DNA of 5,659 nucleotides from Pseudomonadota bacterium (GCA_023433855.1 JAEYTV010000132.1:1-5659); one strand, 5' to 3'; counted from the first letter of the stretch, positions 1 to 5,659 are shown. Notes: generated by a model from the sequence alone, not told the origin. Translations and numbers: made by a program.

Positions 1-167
1 GTCTCGTAGGCCTCGTTGATCTCCTTGAATTTCTTCTCGGCTTCGGCATCTCCCGGGTTCTTGTCAGGATGATACTTCATGGCGAGCTTGCGGAAGGCGC
101 TCTTCAGTTCCTTCTCGTCCGCCGATCTCCCGACACCCAGCGTTTCGTAAAAATCTGCTTTTGCCAT
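1..167 (-). CDS. dnaJ: DnaJ co-chaperone (Hsp40), N-terminal J domain only, cut by window edge
   Basis: DnaJ is the Hsp40 partner of DnaK: its J domain stimulates DnaK ATP hydrolysis and it delivers unfolded clients in the cytosol. Only the first 55 codons plus two bases are inside the window, and the rest lies beyond position 1. The visible protein begins [12 protein letters not shown] and covers most of a J domain: helix I (about residues 5-11), helix II with the basic [12 protein letters not shown] stretch (21-32), the diagnostic HPD tripeptide at 33-35 followed by KNPGD, and the start of helix III ([11 protein letters not shown]). HPD at 33-35 is the same position as in E. coli DnaJ. The ATG at 165-167 gives the standard DnaJ N-terminus. 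Its Shine-Dalgarno is poor: the best candidate, GGGGAG at 181-186, lies 13 bases upstream. The gene is 96 bases downstream of dnaK on the same strand, the normal dnaKJ order, and has no promoter I could recognise of its own. The Gly/Phe, zinc-finger and C-terminal domains cannot be checked here. Confidence 0.95.
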   Translation of the reverse strand, partial: MAKADFYETLGVGRSADEKELKSAFRKLAMKYHPDKNPGDAEAEKKFKEINEAYE

Positions 168-193
168 CTAAGGTAACCGGCTCCCCAAAGGAT

Positions 194-216
194 TCCGGCT
201 GCACGAGGCAGCCGGA
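194..216 (-). promoter_or_regulatory. Perfect 9-bp hairpin between dnaK and dnaJ
   Basis: A perfect inverted repeat, TCCGGCTGC, five-base loop, GCAGCCGGA, lies in the 96-base gap between the dnaK stop and the dnaJ start. In the transcript it would form a 9-bp, mostly G-C stem. The bases that follow in the direction of transcription are AATCCTTTGGGG, so there is no run of U as in a standard intrinsic terminator. I infer a partial terminator/attenuator, an RNA-processing or stabilising element, or a structure affecting dnaJ translation. The possible dnaJ Shine-Dalgarno (181-186) begins 7 bases past the stem. The structure is seen directly; its role is inference. Confidence 0.6.
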
Positions 217-263
217 TACTTAAGTCAACTATGCGTGAGGTCCTGCCATCAGACAACCGACCT

Positions 264-2168
264 TCAAGCCGACTTCTTGTCGTCCCTGACTTCCTCGTAG
301 TCGGCATCGACGACATCGTCGTCCTTGCCACCTTCGGCAGAGGAACCGCCTTCGGCCTGCTGGGCTTCGTAGATCGCCTGACCAAGCTTCATGGATACTT
401 CCATAAGCGTCTGGGTCTTTGCCTGGATATCGTCAGCATCCGGCTCGGAAGCTTCCACTGCCGTCTTCAGGGAGGCGATTGCATCCTCGATGGCCTTGCG
501 GTCGGTCTCGGAAACCTTGTCACCATATTCGTTCAGCGACTTTTCGGTCGAATGAACGAGGCTTTCGGCCTGATTCTTGGCTTCCACGCCGGCGCGACGC
601 TTCTTGTCGGCTTCGGCATTAGCCTCTGCATCCTTGACCATCTTTTCAATTTCGGCGTCAGACAGACCACCGGATGCCTGGATGCGGATCTGCTGCTCCT
701 TGCCGGTACCCTTGTCCTTGGCAGAAACCTGCACGATGCCGTTCGCATCGATGTCGAAGGTCACTTCGATCTGCGGCATGCCACGCGGTGCCGGCGGCAG
801 GCCGACGAGGTCGAACTGGCCGAGCAGCTTGTTGTCGGCCGCCATTTCACGCTCACCCTGGGAAACCCGGATCGTCACCGCCTGCTGGTTGTCCTCGGCG
901 GTCGAGAAGACCTGGGACTTCTTGGTCGGGATCGTCGTGTTGCGGTCGATCAGGCGGGTGAAGACACCACCGAGCGTTTCAATGCCGAGCGACAGCGGCG
1001 TCACGTCGAGAAGCAGAACGTCCTTGACGTCGCCCTGGAGAACGCCAGCCTGGATTGCGGCGCCCATGGCAACCACTTCGTCCGGGTTGACGCCCTTGTG
1101 CGGCTCCTTGCCGAACAACTGCTTGACGACTTCCTGGACCTTCGGCATGCGGCTCATGCCGCCGACAAGGACCACTTCATCGATTTCAGCCGCGGTCACG
1201 CCGGCATCCTTGAGCGCTGCCTTGCAGGGAGCAACGGTGCGCTGGACCAGGTCATCGACCAGACTTTCGAACTTGGCGCGGGTCAGCTTCAGCGTCAGGT
1301 GCTTCGGACCCGAAGCGTCAGCCGTGATGAACGGCAGGTTGATTTCGGTCTGCTGCGAGGACGAGAGTTCGATCTTCGCCTTCTCGGCAGCTTCCTTGAG
1401 GCGCTGAAGAGCCAGCTTGTCGTTCTTCAGGTCGATGCCGTTGTCCTTCTTGAACTCGGCCGCGAGATTTTCGACGAGACGCATGTCGAAGTCTTCACCG
1501 CCGAGGAAGGTGTCGCCGTTGGTCGACTTCACTTCGAAGACGCCGTCACCGATTTCTAGAACGGAGATATCGAACGTGCCACCACCCAAGTCGTAGACGG
1601 CGATCGTCTTGCCGTCCTTCTTGTCGAGGCCGTAGGCGAGAGCGGCAGCGGTCGGTTCGTTGATGATGCGCAGGACTTCAAGACCGGCGATACGCCCGGC
1701 ATCCTTGGTAGCCTGACGCTGCGCGTCGTTGAAGTAGGCCGGAACGGTAATAACGGCCTTCTCGACCTTTTCACCGAGATAGGATTCGGCAGTTTCCTTC
1801 ATCTTCTGAAGGATCATCGCGGAAATCTGGGCTGGAGAATACGGTTTGCCTTGAGCCTTGACCCAGGCATCGCCATTGTCGCCCTTGGCGATTTCGAAGG
1901 GAACAAGACCCTTGTCCTTCTCGACCGTCGGATCTTCGTAACGGCGGCCAATCAGGCGCTTTACGGCGAACAGCGTATTGGTGGGATTGGTCACGGCCTG
2001 GCGCTTGGCCGGCTGGCCGACGAGGCGCTCGCCATCGTCGGTAAATGCGACCATGGATGGCGTGGTTCGCGCGCCTTCGGCGTTCTCGATGACCTTCGCG
2101 TCCCTACCGTCCATGATGGCGACGCAGGAATTGGTGGTGCCGAGGTCGATGCCAATTACTTTTGCCAT
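264..2168 (-). CDS. dnaK: Molecular chaperone DnaK (Hsp70)
   Basis: DnaK is the ATP-driven Hsp70 chaperone of the cytosol. It binds exposed hydrophobic segments and works with DnaJ and GrpE; in proteobacteria it also commonly restrains RpoH. The protein is 634 residues, the normal length. The nucleotide-binding domain (1 to about 380) shows the phosphate-1 loop IDLGTTNS (7-14), Lys70, the phosphate-2 motif DLGGGTFD (193-200) with Thr198 in the usual autophosphorylation position, and [10 protein letters not shown] (333-342). The hydrophobic interdomain linker VLLLDVTP lies at 384-391. The substrate-binding beta domain follows to about 500 and the helical lid to about 605. A Gly/Ser/Ala-rich linker leads to the acidic tail [12 protein letters not shown]. 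The start is the ATG giving [10 protein letters not shown], preceded by AAAGGAG nine bases upstream. The frame stays open upstream with two more ATGs, but they would add non-Hsp70 sequence and lack this Shine-Dalgarno. Regulation: an RpoH-type promoter lies about 115 bases upstream. No truncation, frameshift or missing key residue was seen. Confidence 0.99.
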   Translation of the reverse strand: MAKVIGIDLGTTNSCVAIMDGRDAKVIENAEGARTTPSMVAFTDDGERLVGQPAKRQAVTNPTNTLFAVKRLIGRRYEDPTVEKDKGLVPFEIAKGDNGDAWVKAQGKPYSPAQISAMILQKMKETAESYLGEKVEKAVITVPAYFNDAQRQATKDAGRIAGLEVLRIINEPTAAALAYGLDKKDGKTIAVYDLGGGTFDISVLEIGDGVFEVKSTNGDTFLGGEDFDMRLVENLAAEFKKDNGIDLKNDKLALQRLKEAAEKAKIELSSSQQTEINLPFITADASGPKHLTLKLTRAKFESLVDDLVQRTVAPCKAALKDAGVTAAEIDEVVLVGGMSRMPKVQEVVKQLFGKEPHKGVNPDEVVAMGAAIQAGVLQGDVKDVLLLDVTPLSLGIETLGGVFTRLIDRNTTIPTKKSQVFSTAEDNQQAVTIRVSQGEREMAADNKLLGQFDLVGLPPAPRGMPQIEVTFDIDANGIVQVSAKDKGTGKEQQIRIQASGGLSDAEIEKMVKDAEANAEADKKRRAGVEAKNQAESLVHSTEKSLNEYGDKVSETDRKAIEDAIASLKTAVEASEPDADDIQAKTQTLMEVSMKLGQAIYEAQQAEGGSSAEGGKDDDVVDADYEEVRDDKKSA

Positions 2169-2177
2169 TTCATCTCT

Positions 2178-2184
2178 CTCCTTT
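2178..2184 (-). promoter_or_regulatory. dnaK ribosome binding site
   Basis: AAAGGAG on the minus strand, with nine bases before the ATG at 2166-2168. It decides the dnaK start: two upstream in-frame ATGs would yield extensions beginning MPVGVP or MVRLKERDE and have no comparable site. I found no strong complement to this Shine-Dalgarno in the upstream leader, so a classical RNA thermometer that masks it is not supported. Confidence 0.8.
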
Positions 2185-2252
2185 AAGCGAACCATCGGAA
2201 CCCCGACAGGCATTCCGCTGACAGTTCCTCGAATGGGATGGTCTTGCGTTTT

Positions 2253-2270
2253 TCGCAGCATCGGCTGCGA
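2253..2270 (-). promoter_or_regulatory. 5'-terminal stem-loop in the dnaK leader
   Basis: A perfect 7-bp inverted repeat, TCGCAGC, four-base loop CGAT, GCTGCGA on the minus strand, lies just downstream of the heat-shock promoter. If transcription starts about seven bases past the -10 element (near 2274), the stem begins within a few bases of the mRNA 5' end. A second, shorter hairpin (TGCG, loop AAAAA, CGCA; 2245-2257) shares bases 2254-2257 with the first, so only one can form at a time. 5'-terminal stems are known to slow mRNA decay; that this one does so is inference. Confidence 0.5.
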
Positions 2271-2280
2271 TCATGCGGGG

Positions 2281-2310
2281 TATATAAGGATGGGTTTTTA
2301 CGACTGCAAG
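2281..2310 (-). promoter_or_regulatory. RpoH (sigma-32) type heat-shock promoter of dnaK
   Basis: On the minus strand a -35 element CTTGCA (2310-2305) is followed by a 16-base spacer and a -10 element CTTATATA (2288-2281). This fits the heat-shock promoter pattern described for alphaproteobacteria, CTTG plus a CTATAT-like -10 with a spacer of about 16-18 bases. A start near 2274 would give a leader of roughly 106 bases. Heat induction of dnaKJ through RpoH is well established in Agrobacterium and Sinorhizobium. No CIRCE element, the HrcA target, was found here. The start site is predicted, not observed. Confidence 0.8.
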
Positions 2311-2359
2311 GCAGGAAATCGCTTGTGTCTAAGCAAATGTAGGAGTGGGCGGATCGCCT

Positions 2360-4750
2360 TCACCCGCCTGTCAGGATATCGAAAAGTGTCGTCCTCCGGG
2401 TTGATCCGTCGGCACCGGGCGGACCCACGTCACCGGGAGGGATCGGCCCTCCTCCGACGTTCATGGGCGGGACCGGAGCAGGGGCATCGTGGGGGCCACG
2501 GTATTCCCGGTAGTCCCGCACCGGGATCTCGCCAGGCGGCGTGACGTCGCCGTAGCTGTAATGATCCTCGGGGGCGCGATGTCCCGCAGGTGCTCGGGGT
2601 GGCGGTGGGTAGTCTCCGGGAAGCTCTTCTTCTGTCGGAGGGTGCGCCCCGGGAAGAATACCCGATATGATGTCGCCAATCGTCGTCTGCTCGGAAGAGG
2701 GTGCCGCCGCCGGAGGAGGAGGTGCGAGGCCACGGCCGGTTCCGAACAAGGGGGTGGGCGTGTAACCCTGCATGGCCGCCGTCATATATGTTTTCCATGC
2801 CCGGGCAGGCAGGCCGCCACCCGTCACCTTTTTCATGTAGGTGCCGTCGTCGTTGCCGAACCAAATCCCGGTGGTCATGATGCTGGTATACCCGACGAAT
2901 AGTGCGTCCCGGAACGATTGCGTCGTGCCGGATTTGCCGGCGGCCTGCCAGCCGTCGAGCTTTGCGGCCTTGCCTGTACCCTCGTTGACGACCCGAGTCA
3001 TCATGCTGTTCATGGTTGCGGCGACCGGCTCGGCAAGCACGCGGGGCGGGTTTGCGTAGTCTGCCTCGTAAAGCGTGTTGCCTCCCGTGTCGGTGATACG
3101 CTTGACGATGTGCGGCGTCGCCTTGTATCCGCCGTTCATGAACGATGCATAGGCCGCCGTGAGCTCGACCAGCGAAACCTCGGACGTGCCGAGTGCAATA
3201 GATGCGTTGGCCTGCAGTTCGGAGTCGATGCCCAGCCGGTGCGCCATGCTGACGACGTTCTCGGGGGCGACTTCCATGACGAGCTGGGCGGCAACCGTGT
3301 TGAGCGACTGCGCCAGGGCCGAAGCGAGCGTCACTTGGCCCCGATACTTCTGATCGTAGTTTTCGGGCGTCCAGTTGCCGATACGCACGGGCGCATCGTT
3401 TCTTAGAGAATCGGGCCGCGCTCCGGCTTCCAAAGCGGCGGCGTATACGAACGGCTTGAACGCGGAGCCGGGCTGTCGTTTGGCCTTGACTGCCCGGTTG
3501 AACTGGCTGGTCGCGTAGTCGCGCCCGCCGACAAGGGCGCGGATCGCGCCCGTCGCGTCGACGGACACGAGGGCGGCCTGCGACGCGTTGAGCTTCCCGC
3601 CCTCCTTCTCCAACGCTTCCGCCAAGGTGTCTTCGGCGGCCTCCTCCAGCCTCAGATCGATCGTGGTATCGACCACGATGTCGACGGTCGGCTCACCGAT
3701 CAGCCTTTTTACCTCGTCCACCACCATGTCCGCGGCGTAGTGCTCGGCGCCGGACCAATAGCTCTTCGCCTTCGCCGGCGGTTGCGACATCGCTGTCGTC
3801 AGATCACTGTCAGTGATGTAGCCCTCTTCCCGCATTGCCCCGAGTACGACCTGCGCCCGTGCCTCCGCCGCCTTCGGATCACGGGCAGGCGATAGGCGTG
3901 AGGGAGCCTTCAGCAAGCCGGCAAGTGTCGCCGCTTCACCCAGGTTGACGTCGCGAGCCGACTTATTGAAGTAGCGTCTGGACGCGGCCTCCACCCCGTA
4001 GGCATTGGAGCCGAAGAAGACCCTGTTCAGATACATCGTAAGGATCTGATCCTTGCTGAACTTGTGTTCCAGCCAGAATGACAGCAGGACTTCCTGGATC
4101 TTGCGCTCGAAGGTCCGCTCCGGCGAAAGGAACAGATTCTTGGCAAGCTGCTGGGTGATCGTCGACCCGCCCTGGATGGGCTGGCCTGTGAGATTGTTGA
4201 GGAAAGCGCGTGCCAGACCGAGAGGATCCACACCAAAATGGTAATAGAAGCGGCGGTCCTCGATAGCGATGACTGCTTGGGGCAGGTAGGGTGACATCTC
4301 CTCGATCGCCAGCGCCTCGCCACCCGTAGTTCCCCGGTTCGCGATGATGGAGCCGTCGACTGCGGTAATCTTCATGTTCGGCGGTCGGTCGGGGATTGCC
4401 CAGGTACTGGCCGACGGCATTTGTGCTCCGTAATAGAGGAGGAGCCCGCCGACCCCTATCCCGGCCCAGATCGACAGAACGATGCACCAGTAGACAAGCC
4501 TGCGGAGGGAGGGGAGCGCCCTCCTGCTCGGTGATGGTGGTGTGGAACGTCCACTGCGGCCCCGCCGCGAACGTGTATGGTGATCTTGGCGTTCAGCGCG
4601 GGGCGGTTGTCGAGCGGTCTTGGACTTTCGGCTTGGATCGCCATCTGTCCCGATGAGGCGTTCGCTCTCGTCGAGACGCAAATCCTCGACGCTGCGGGGA
4701 TTTCCGAAGGATGGTTCCACGCGTCTGTCTGGTCTGCCCCTGGCTGCCAT
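2360..4750 (-). CDS. Class A penicillin-binding protein (PBP1A-type bifunctional peptidoglycan synthase)
   Basis: This inner-membrane enzyme polymerises lipid II into glycan strands (GT51 glycosyltransferase) and cross-links the stem peptides (DD-transpeptidase) in the periplasm. The protein is 796 residues. An 84-residue basic, Ser/Pro-rich cytoplasmic tail precedes one transmembrane helix (about 85-107). The glycosyltransferase domain has EDRRFYYHFG (164-173; catalytic Glu164), GGSTITQQLAKN (194-205), RKIQE (216-220) and YLNRVFFG (240-247). The transpeptidase domain has the three penicillin-binding motifs: SAFK (Ser429 nucleophile, Lys432), SLN (482-484) and KSGTT (606-610). From about 665 the tail is Pro/Gly-rich and probably disordered, ending RRTTLFDILTGG. 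The ATG at 4748-4750 is the only Met before the membrane helix, but its Shine-Dalgarno is weak, so a nearby GTG or TTG start remains possible. The gene lies 191 bases upstream of dnaK on the same strand, with a heat-shock promoter between them, so it is probably a separate unit. Rhizobia carry several class A PBPs; I cannot say which paralogue this is and give no symbol. Confidence 0.95.
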   Translation of the reverse strand: MAARGRPDRRVEPSFGNPRSVEDLRLDESERLIGTDGDPSRKSKTARQPPRAERQDHHTRSRRGRSGRSTPPSPSRRALPSLRRLVYWCIVLSIWAGIGVGGLLLYYGAQMPSASTWAIPDRPPNMKITAVDGSIIANRGTTGGEALAIEEMSPYLPQAVIAIEDRRFYYHFGVDPLGLARAFLNNLTGQPIQGGSTITQQLAKNLFLSPERTFERKIQEVLLSFWLEHKFSKDQILTMYLNRVFFGSNAYGVEAASRRYFNKSARDVNLGEAATLAGLLKAPSRLSPARDPKAAEARAQVVLGAMREEGYITDSDLTTAMSQPPAKAKSYWSGAEHYAADMVVDEVKRLIGEPTVDIVVDTTIDLRLEEAAEDTLAEALEKEGGKLNASQAALVSVDATGAIRALVGGRDYATSQFNRAVKAKRQPGSAFKPFVYAAALEAGARPDSLRNDAPVRIGNWTPENYDQKYRGQVTLASALAQSLNTVAAQLVMEVAPENVVSMAHRLGIDSELQANASIALGTSEVSLVELTAAYASFMNGGYKATPHIVKRITDTGGNTLYEADYANPPRVLAEPVAATMNSMMTRVVNEGTGKAAKLDGWQAAGKSGTTQSFRDALFVGYTSIMTTGIWFGNDDGTYMKKVTGGGLPARAWKTYMTAAMQGYTPTPLFGTGRGLAPPPPAAAPSSEQTTIGDIISGILPGAHPPTEEELPGDYPPPPRAPAGHRAPEDHYSYGDVTPPGEIPVRDYREYRGPHDAPAPVPPMNVGGGPIPPGDVGPPGADGSTRRTTLFDILTGG

Positions 4751-4941
4751 GATGAGCCGGCTTGCCCCCGTTTCTTGCCTGTGCAGACAGGCTGTCCTTA
4801 GAATTCGTGCCGCCGAAGCTTCGCTGGACTCTAAATGCGGCGATTTAAGGAGGGGTAAAGACAGGGATCCCGGTCACAACGCCTCACCGCTTGACTCTTG
4901 ATCGCAATTGTGAGAACAAAAGGAGAACAGTGGAGCCAGCA
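4751..4941. other. Divergent intergenic region between the PBP gene and a small plus-strand gene
   Basis: This 191-base stretch must hold the promoters for the PBP gene (leftward) and the small gene at 4942 (rightward). The only promoter-like match is CTTGAC at 4890-4895 on the plus strand, with a poor -10 (AGAACA, 17 bases on), so I do not call it. No convincing leftward promoter was found. It also contains a 16-base inverted repeat (4777-4792) and a 10-base palindrome, CGAAGCTTCG (4814-4823). No convincing gene was seen in either direction. Confidence 0.5.
4777..4792. repeat. Inverted repeat GCCTGT-gcag-ACAGGC
   Basis: A perfect 6-bp inverted repeat with a four-base centre lies 26 bases upstream of the PBP start codon. 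It could be a hairpin in the PBP leader or a dimeric operator site. A repeat of this size can occur by chance, so its function is open. Confidence 0.4.
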
Positions 4942-5115
4942 ATGAGCAGAACTGAACAAGTGATCGAACGTGCGATGGCCGCCGTAGCGGCTTCAAGGGC
5001 TGTCCGCGAGGCAGAGGCTGAAAGGCGGCGTGCAACGTTCCAGAAGATCCAGATCGCCACTCGGCGTCGTCCTGTCCTGCCCAAAGGCATGCAACTGCCA
5101 CTCGACCTCCATTAA
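4942..5115 (+). CDS. Hypothetical small basic protein, 57 residues
   Basis: I do not recognise this protein. It starts MSRTEQVIERAMAAVAAS and is rich in Ala, Glu and Arg. Residues 3 to about 35 look like one long charged amphipathic helix, followed by a basic patch (IATRRRPVLPKG) and a short hydrophobic end (MQLPLDLH). There is no signal peptide, membrane segment or cysteine, so a cytosolic location is likely. The ATG has GGAG six bases upstream. An in-frame GTG at 4930, with AAGGAG four bases before it, would add four residues; both starts are plausible. The gene is divergent from the PBP gene. The next plus-strand gene begins 304 bases later, so an operon is not evident. The case for a real gene rests on the Shine-Dalgarno, the coherent helix-like composition and the divergent placement; homologues were not checked. 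Confidence 0.6.
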   Translation: MSRTEQVIERAMAAVAASRAVREAEAERRRATFQKIQIATRRRPVLPKGMQLPLDLH

Positions 5116-5419
5116 CTGGAATGTCGAGCCCATCCGGGTTTGGAAGGGGTCTTCTTCAGGCTATCAAGGCATCTGAAGGTGGAGCATCAGTGTTGCCCGC
5201 CTGGGACGGAAGAGTGTGTCGCGAGCGATGCCGTATCCGGTACAGGCGAGCCTTCGCTCCGCCATCACGAGGCGCCTGCTCCGATCGTCTCTGGGCAGTC
5301 ATCTCGCGGTTCGTATAAAGGGAGGTCGCCACGCGGCCGCAGGCACGCGCAAATTCGTGATTTCGCGTTCAAGTCGGGAGAGGGTACGCTTCAGGTGCAA
5401 CCTAGCGAAGGAGAATGAC
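5116..5419 (+). other. 304-base stretch without a convincing gene
   Basis: Two plus-strand open frames cross this region (from 5121 and from 5140). Neither has a properly spaced Shine-Dalgarno or a recognisable product. A weak stem (AGCCC, ATCC, GGGTT; 5127-5140, with one G-T pair) just after the upstream stop could be a poor terminator. TATAAA at 5314-5319 resembles a -10 element for the gene at 5420, but no good -35 is seen at the right distance. A stronger hairpin lies at 5345-5368. No tRNA was recognised. Confidence 0.5.
5345..5368 (+). promoter_or_regulatory. Hairpin in the leader of the small exported-protein gene
   Basis: ACGCG, one bulged C, AAAT, loop TCGTG, then ATTTCGCGT form a 9-bp stem with a single bulge, ending 51 bases before the ATG at 5420. 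No U-run follows, so it is not a standard terminator. It could be a leader structure or a DNA-level operator. The pairing is seen directly; any role is inference. Confidence 0.45.
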
Positions 5420-5632
5420 ATGAAGACATTTCTCATCGTCGCAGCGGCGCTTGGCCTGACCTCATCCGTTGCGCTAGCCGATTGCCCAGGCCACAACGTG
5501 ACTGCTGCCAACAAGGGCGACAAAGAGATGACGACAGCAAGCATTGCAACCTCCTCTGCCGAGGGCGAGTCGCGTGATGTTGTTGTGCCGCAGGTACGGC
5601 AGGTGCAAGAACCGACGGTATCCCGGCAGTAG
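5420..5632 (+). CDS. Small exported (periplasmic) protein of unknown function, 70 residues
   Basis: The product is a 70-residue precursor with a clear Sec signal peptide: Lys2, a hydrophobic core (FLIVAAALGL, 4-13) and an ALA cleavage site at 18-20, leaving a mature chain of about 50 residues that begins DCPGHNVTAA. The residue before Cys22 is Asp, so this is not a lipoprotein signal. The mature part is polar and Thr/Ser/Ala-rich, with no further hydrophobic segment; Cys22 is its only cysteine. The ATG is set by AAGGAG (5408-5413), six bases upstream, which is much stronger than anything at the earlier in-frame starts. I have an impression that rhizobial genomes carry many short exported proteins with a similar signal peptide and CPGH-like start, but I cannot name a family or function. 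A leader hairpin lies upstream. No terminator is visible in the 27 bases left before the window ends. Confidence 0.8.
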   Translation: MKTFLIVAAALGLTSSVALADCPGHNVTAANKGDKEMTTASIATSSAEGESRDVVVPQVRQVQEPTVSRQ

Positions 5633-5659
5633 ATCCGCTGCCGCACCGACGGCTACCGG

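Noticed and set aside
211..237. A separate dnaJ promoter with TTGACT as its -35 element (minus strand, 227-222)
   Set aside because: No -10-like sequence lies at the right distance; that stretch is occupied by the G-C hairpin.
231..1559. A 442-codon plus-strand frame as a real glutamate dehydrogenase-like gene
   Set aside because: It is exactly codon-aligned with and antisense to dnaK. Its openness follows from rare sense codons, and this class of frame is a known misannotation.
2169..2261. A 31-residue N-terminal extension of DnaK
   Set aside because: DnaK proteins start at [10 protein letters not shown], and the good Shine-Dalgarno serves that ATG. The extension corresponds to the untranslated leader.
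2311..2359. An intrinsic terminator after the PBP gene
   Set aside because: Only short or wobble-containing stems were found (for example TTGCTT/AAGCGA, 2319-2336) with no U-run, so no terminator is called and some read-through into dnaK is possible.
2400..4660. Several other frames of 60-170 codons on both strands across the PBP gene
   Set aside because: All overlap a well-supported gene with intact catalytic motifs and show Arg/Ser/Pro-rich chance composition.
4903..4914. A lac-operator-like string, CAATTGTGAGAA
   Set aside because: Only about half of a lac operator matches and there is no symmetric partner or lac gene nearby; taken as chance.
5121..5318. A 65-codon plus-strand frame starting five bases after the stop of the 57-residue gene, possibly translationally coupled
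   Set aside because: It has no properly spaced Shine-Dalgarno and its second half is an Arg/Cys-rich sequence typical of chance frames. It is not excluded, but not supported.
5140..5418. A 92-codon plus-strand frame whose TGA ends one base before the ATG of the exported-protein gene
   Set aside because: It has only a TTG start with no ribosome site, no recognisable composition, and contains the leader hairpin and the next gene's Shine-Dalgarno.
5216..5419. An N-terminal extension of the exported protein from an ATG at 5216
   Set aside because: It would bury a clear signal peptide behind 68 arginine-rich residues, whereas the ATG at 5420 has an ideal ribosome site.

Overview
The window looks like chromosomal DNA from an alphaproteobacterium of the order Hyphomicrobiales, most likely Rhizobiaceae (Rhizobium, Agrobacterium or Sinorhizobium/Ensifer relatives). 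The basis is the DnaK protein, which closely resembles my memory of rhizobial DnaK over its full length, including the [10 protein letters not shown] tail. GC-rich codon use, an alphaproteobacterial-style heat-shock promoter and a rhizobial-type class A penicillin-binding protein beside dnaK agree with this. The genus cannot be fixed from the sequence alone.

Layout. Positions 1-4750 are read on the minus strand. In the order of transcription they hold a class A penicillin-binding protein (4750-2360), a 191-base gap with a clear RpoH (sigma-32) type promoter and a structured leader, dnaK (2168-264), a 96-base gap with a perfect 9-bp GC-rich hairpin, and the first 55 codons of dnaJ (167-1, cut by the window edge). 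From about 4751 the orientation flips. A divergent intergenic stretch is followed on the plus strand by an unrecognised 57-residue protein (4942-5115), about 300 bases without a convincing gene but with a leader hairpin, and a 70-residue exported protein (5420-5632).

How the genes work together. DnaK and DnaJ are the cytosolic Hsp70/Hsp40 chaperone pair. Their order and same-strand spacing, with one visible heat-shock promoter ahead of dnaK, fit the usual dnaKJ operon. The hairpin between them and the poorly spaced Shine-Dalgarno of dnaJ could lower DnaJ output relative to DnaK. The penicillin-binding protein builds peptidoglycan and is probably a separate transcription unit. Its position beside dnaK looks like conserved gene order rather than a functional pathway. 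The two small plus-strand genes cannot be assigned a function.

I found no mobile element, CRISPR array, tRNA, rRNA or obvious new multi-gene system. The points most worth a second look are small-scale: the bistable-looking dnaK leader, the dnaK-dnaJ hairpin, a repeated short motif flanking the proline-rich tail of the penicillin-binding protein, the leader hairpin before the small exported protein, and a 442-codon open frame antisense to dnaK that belongs to a known class of misannotation.
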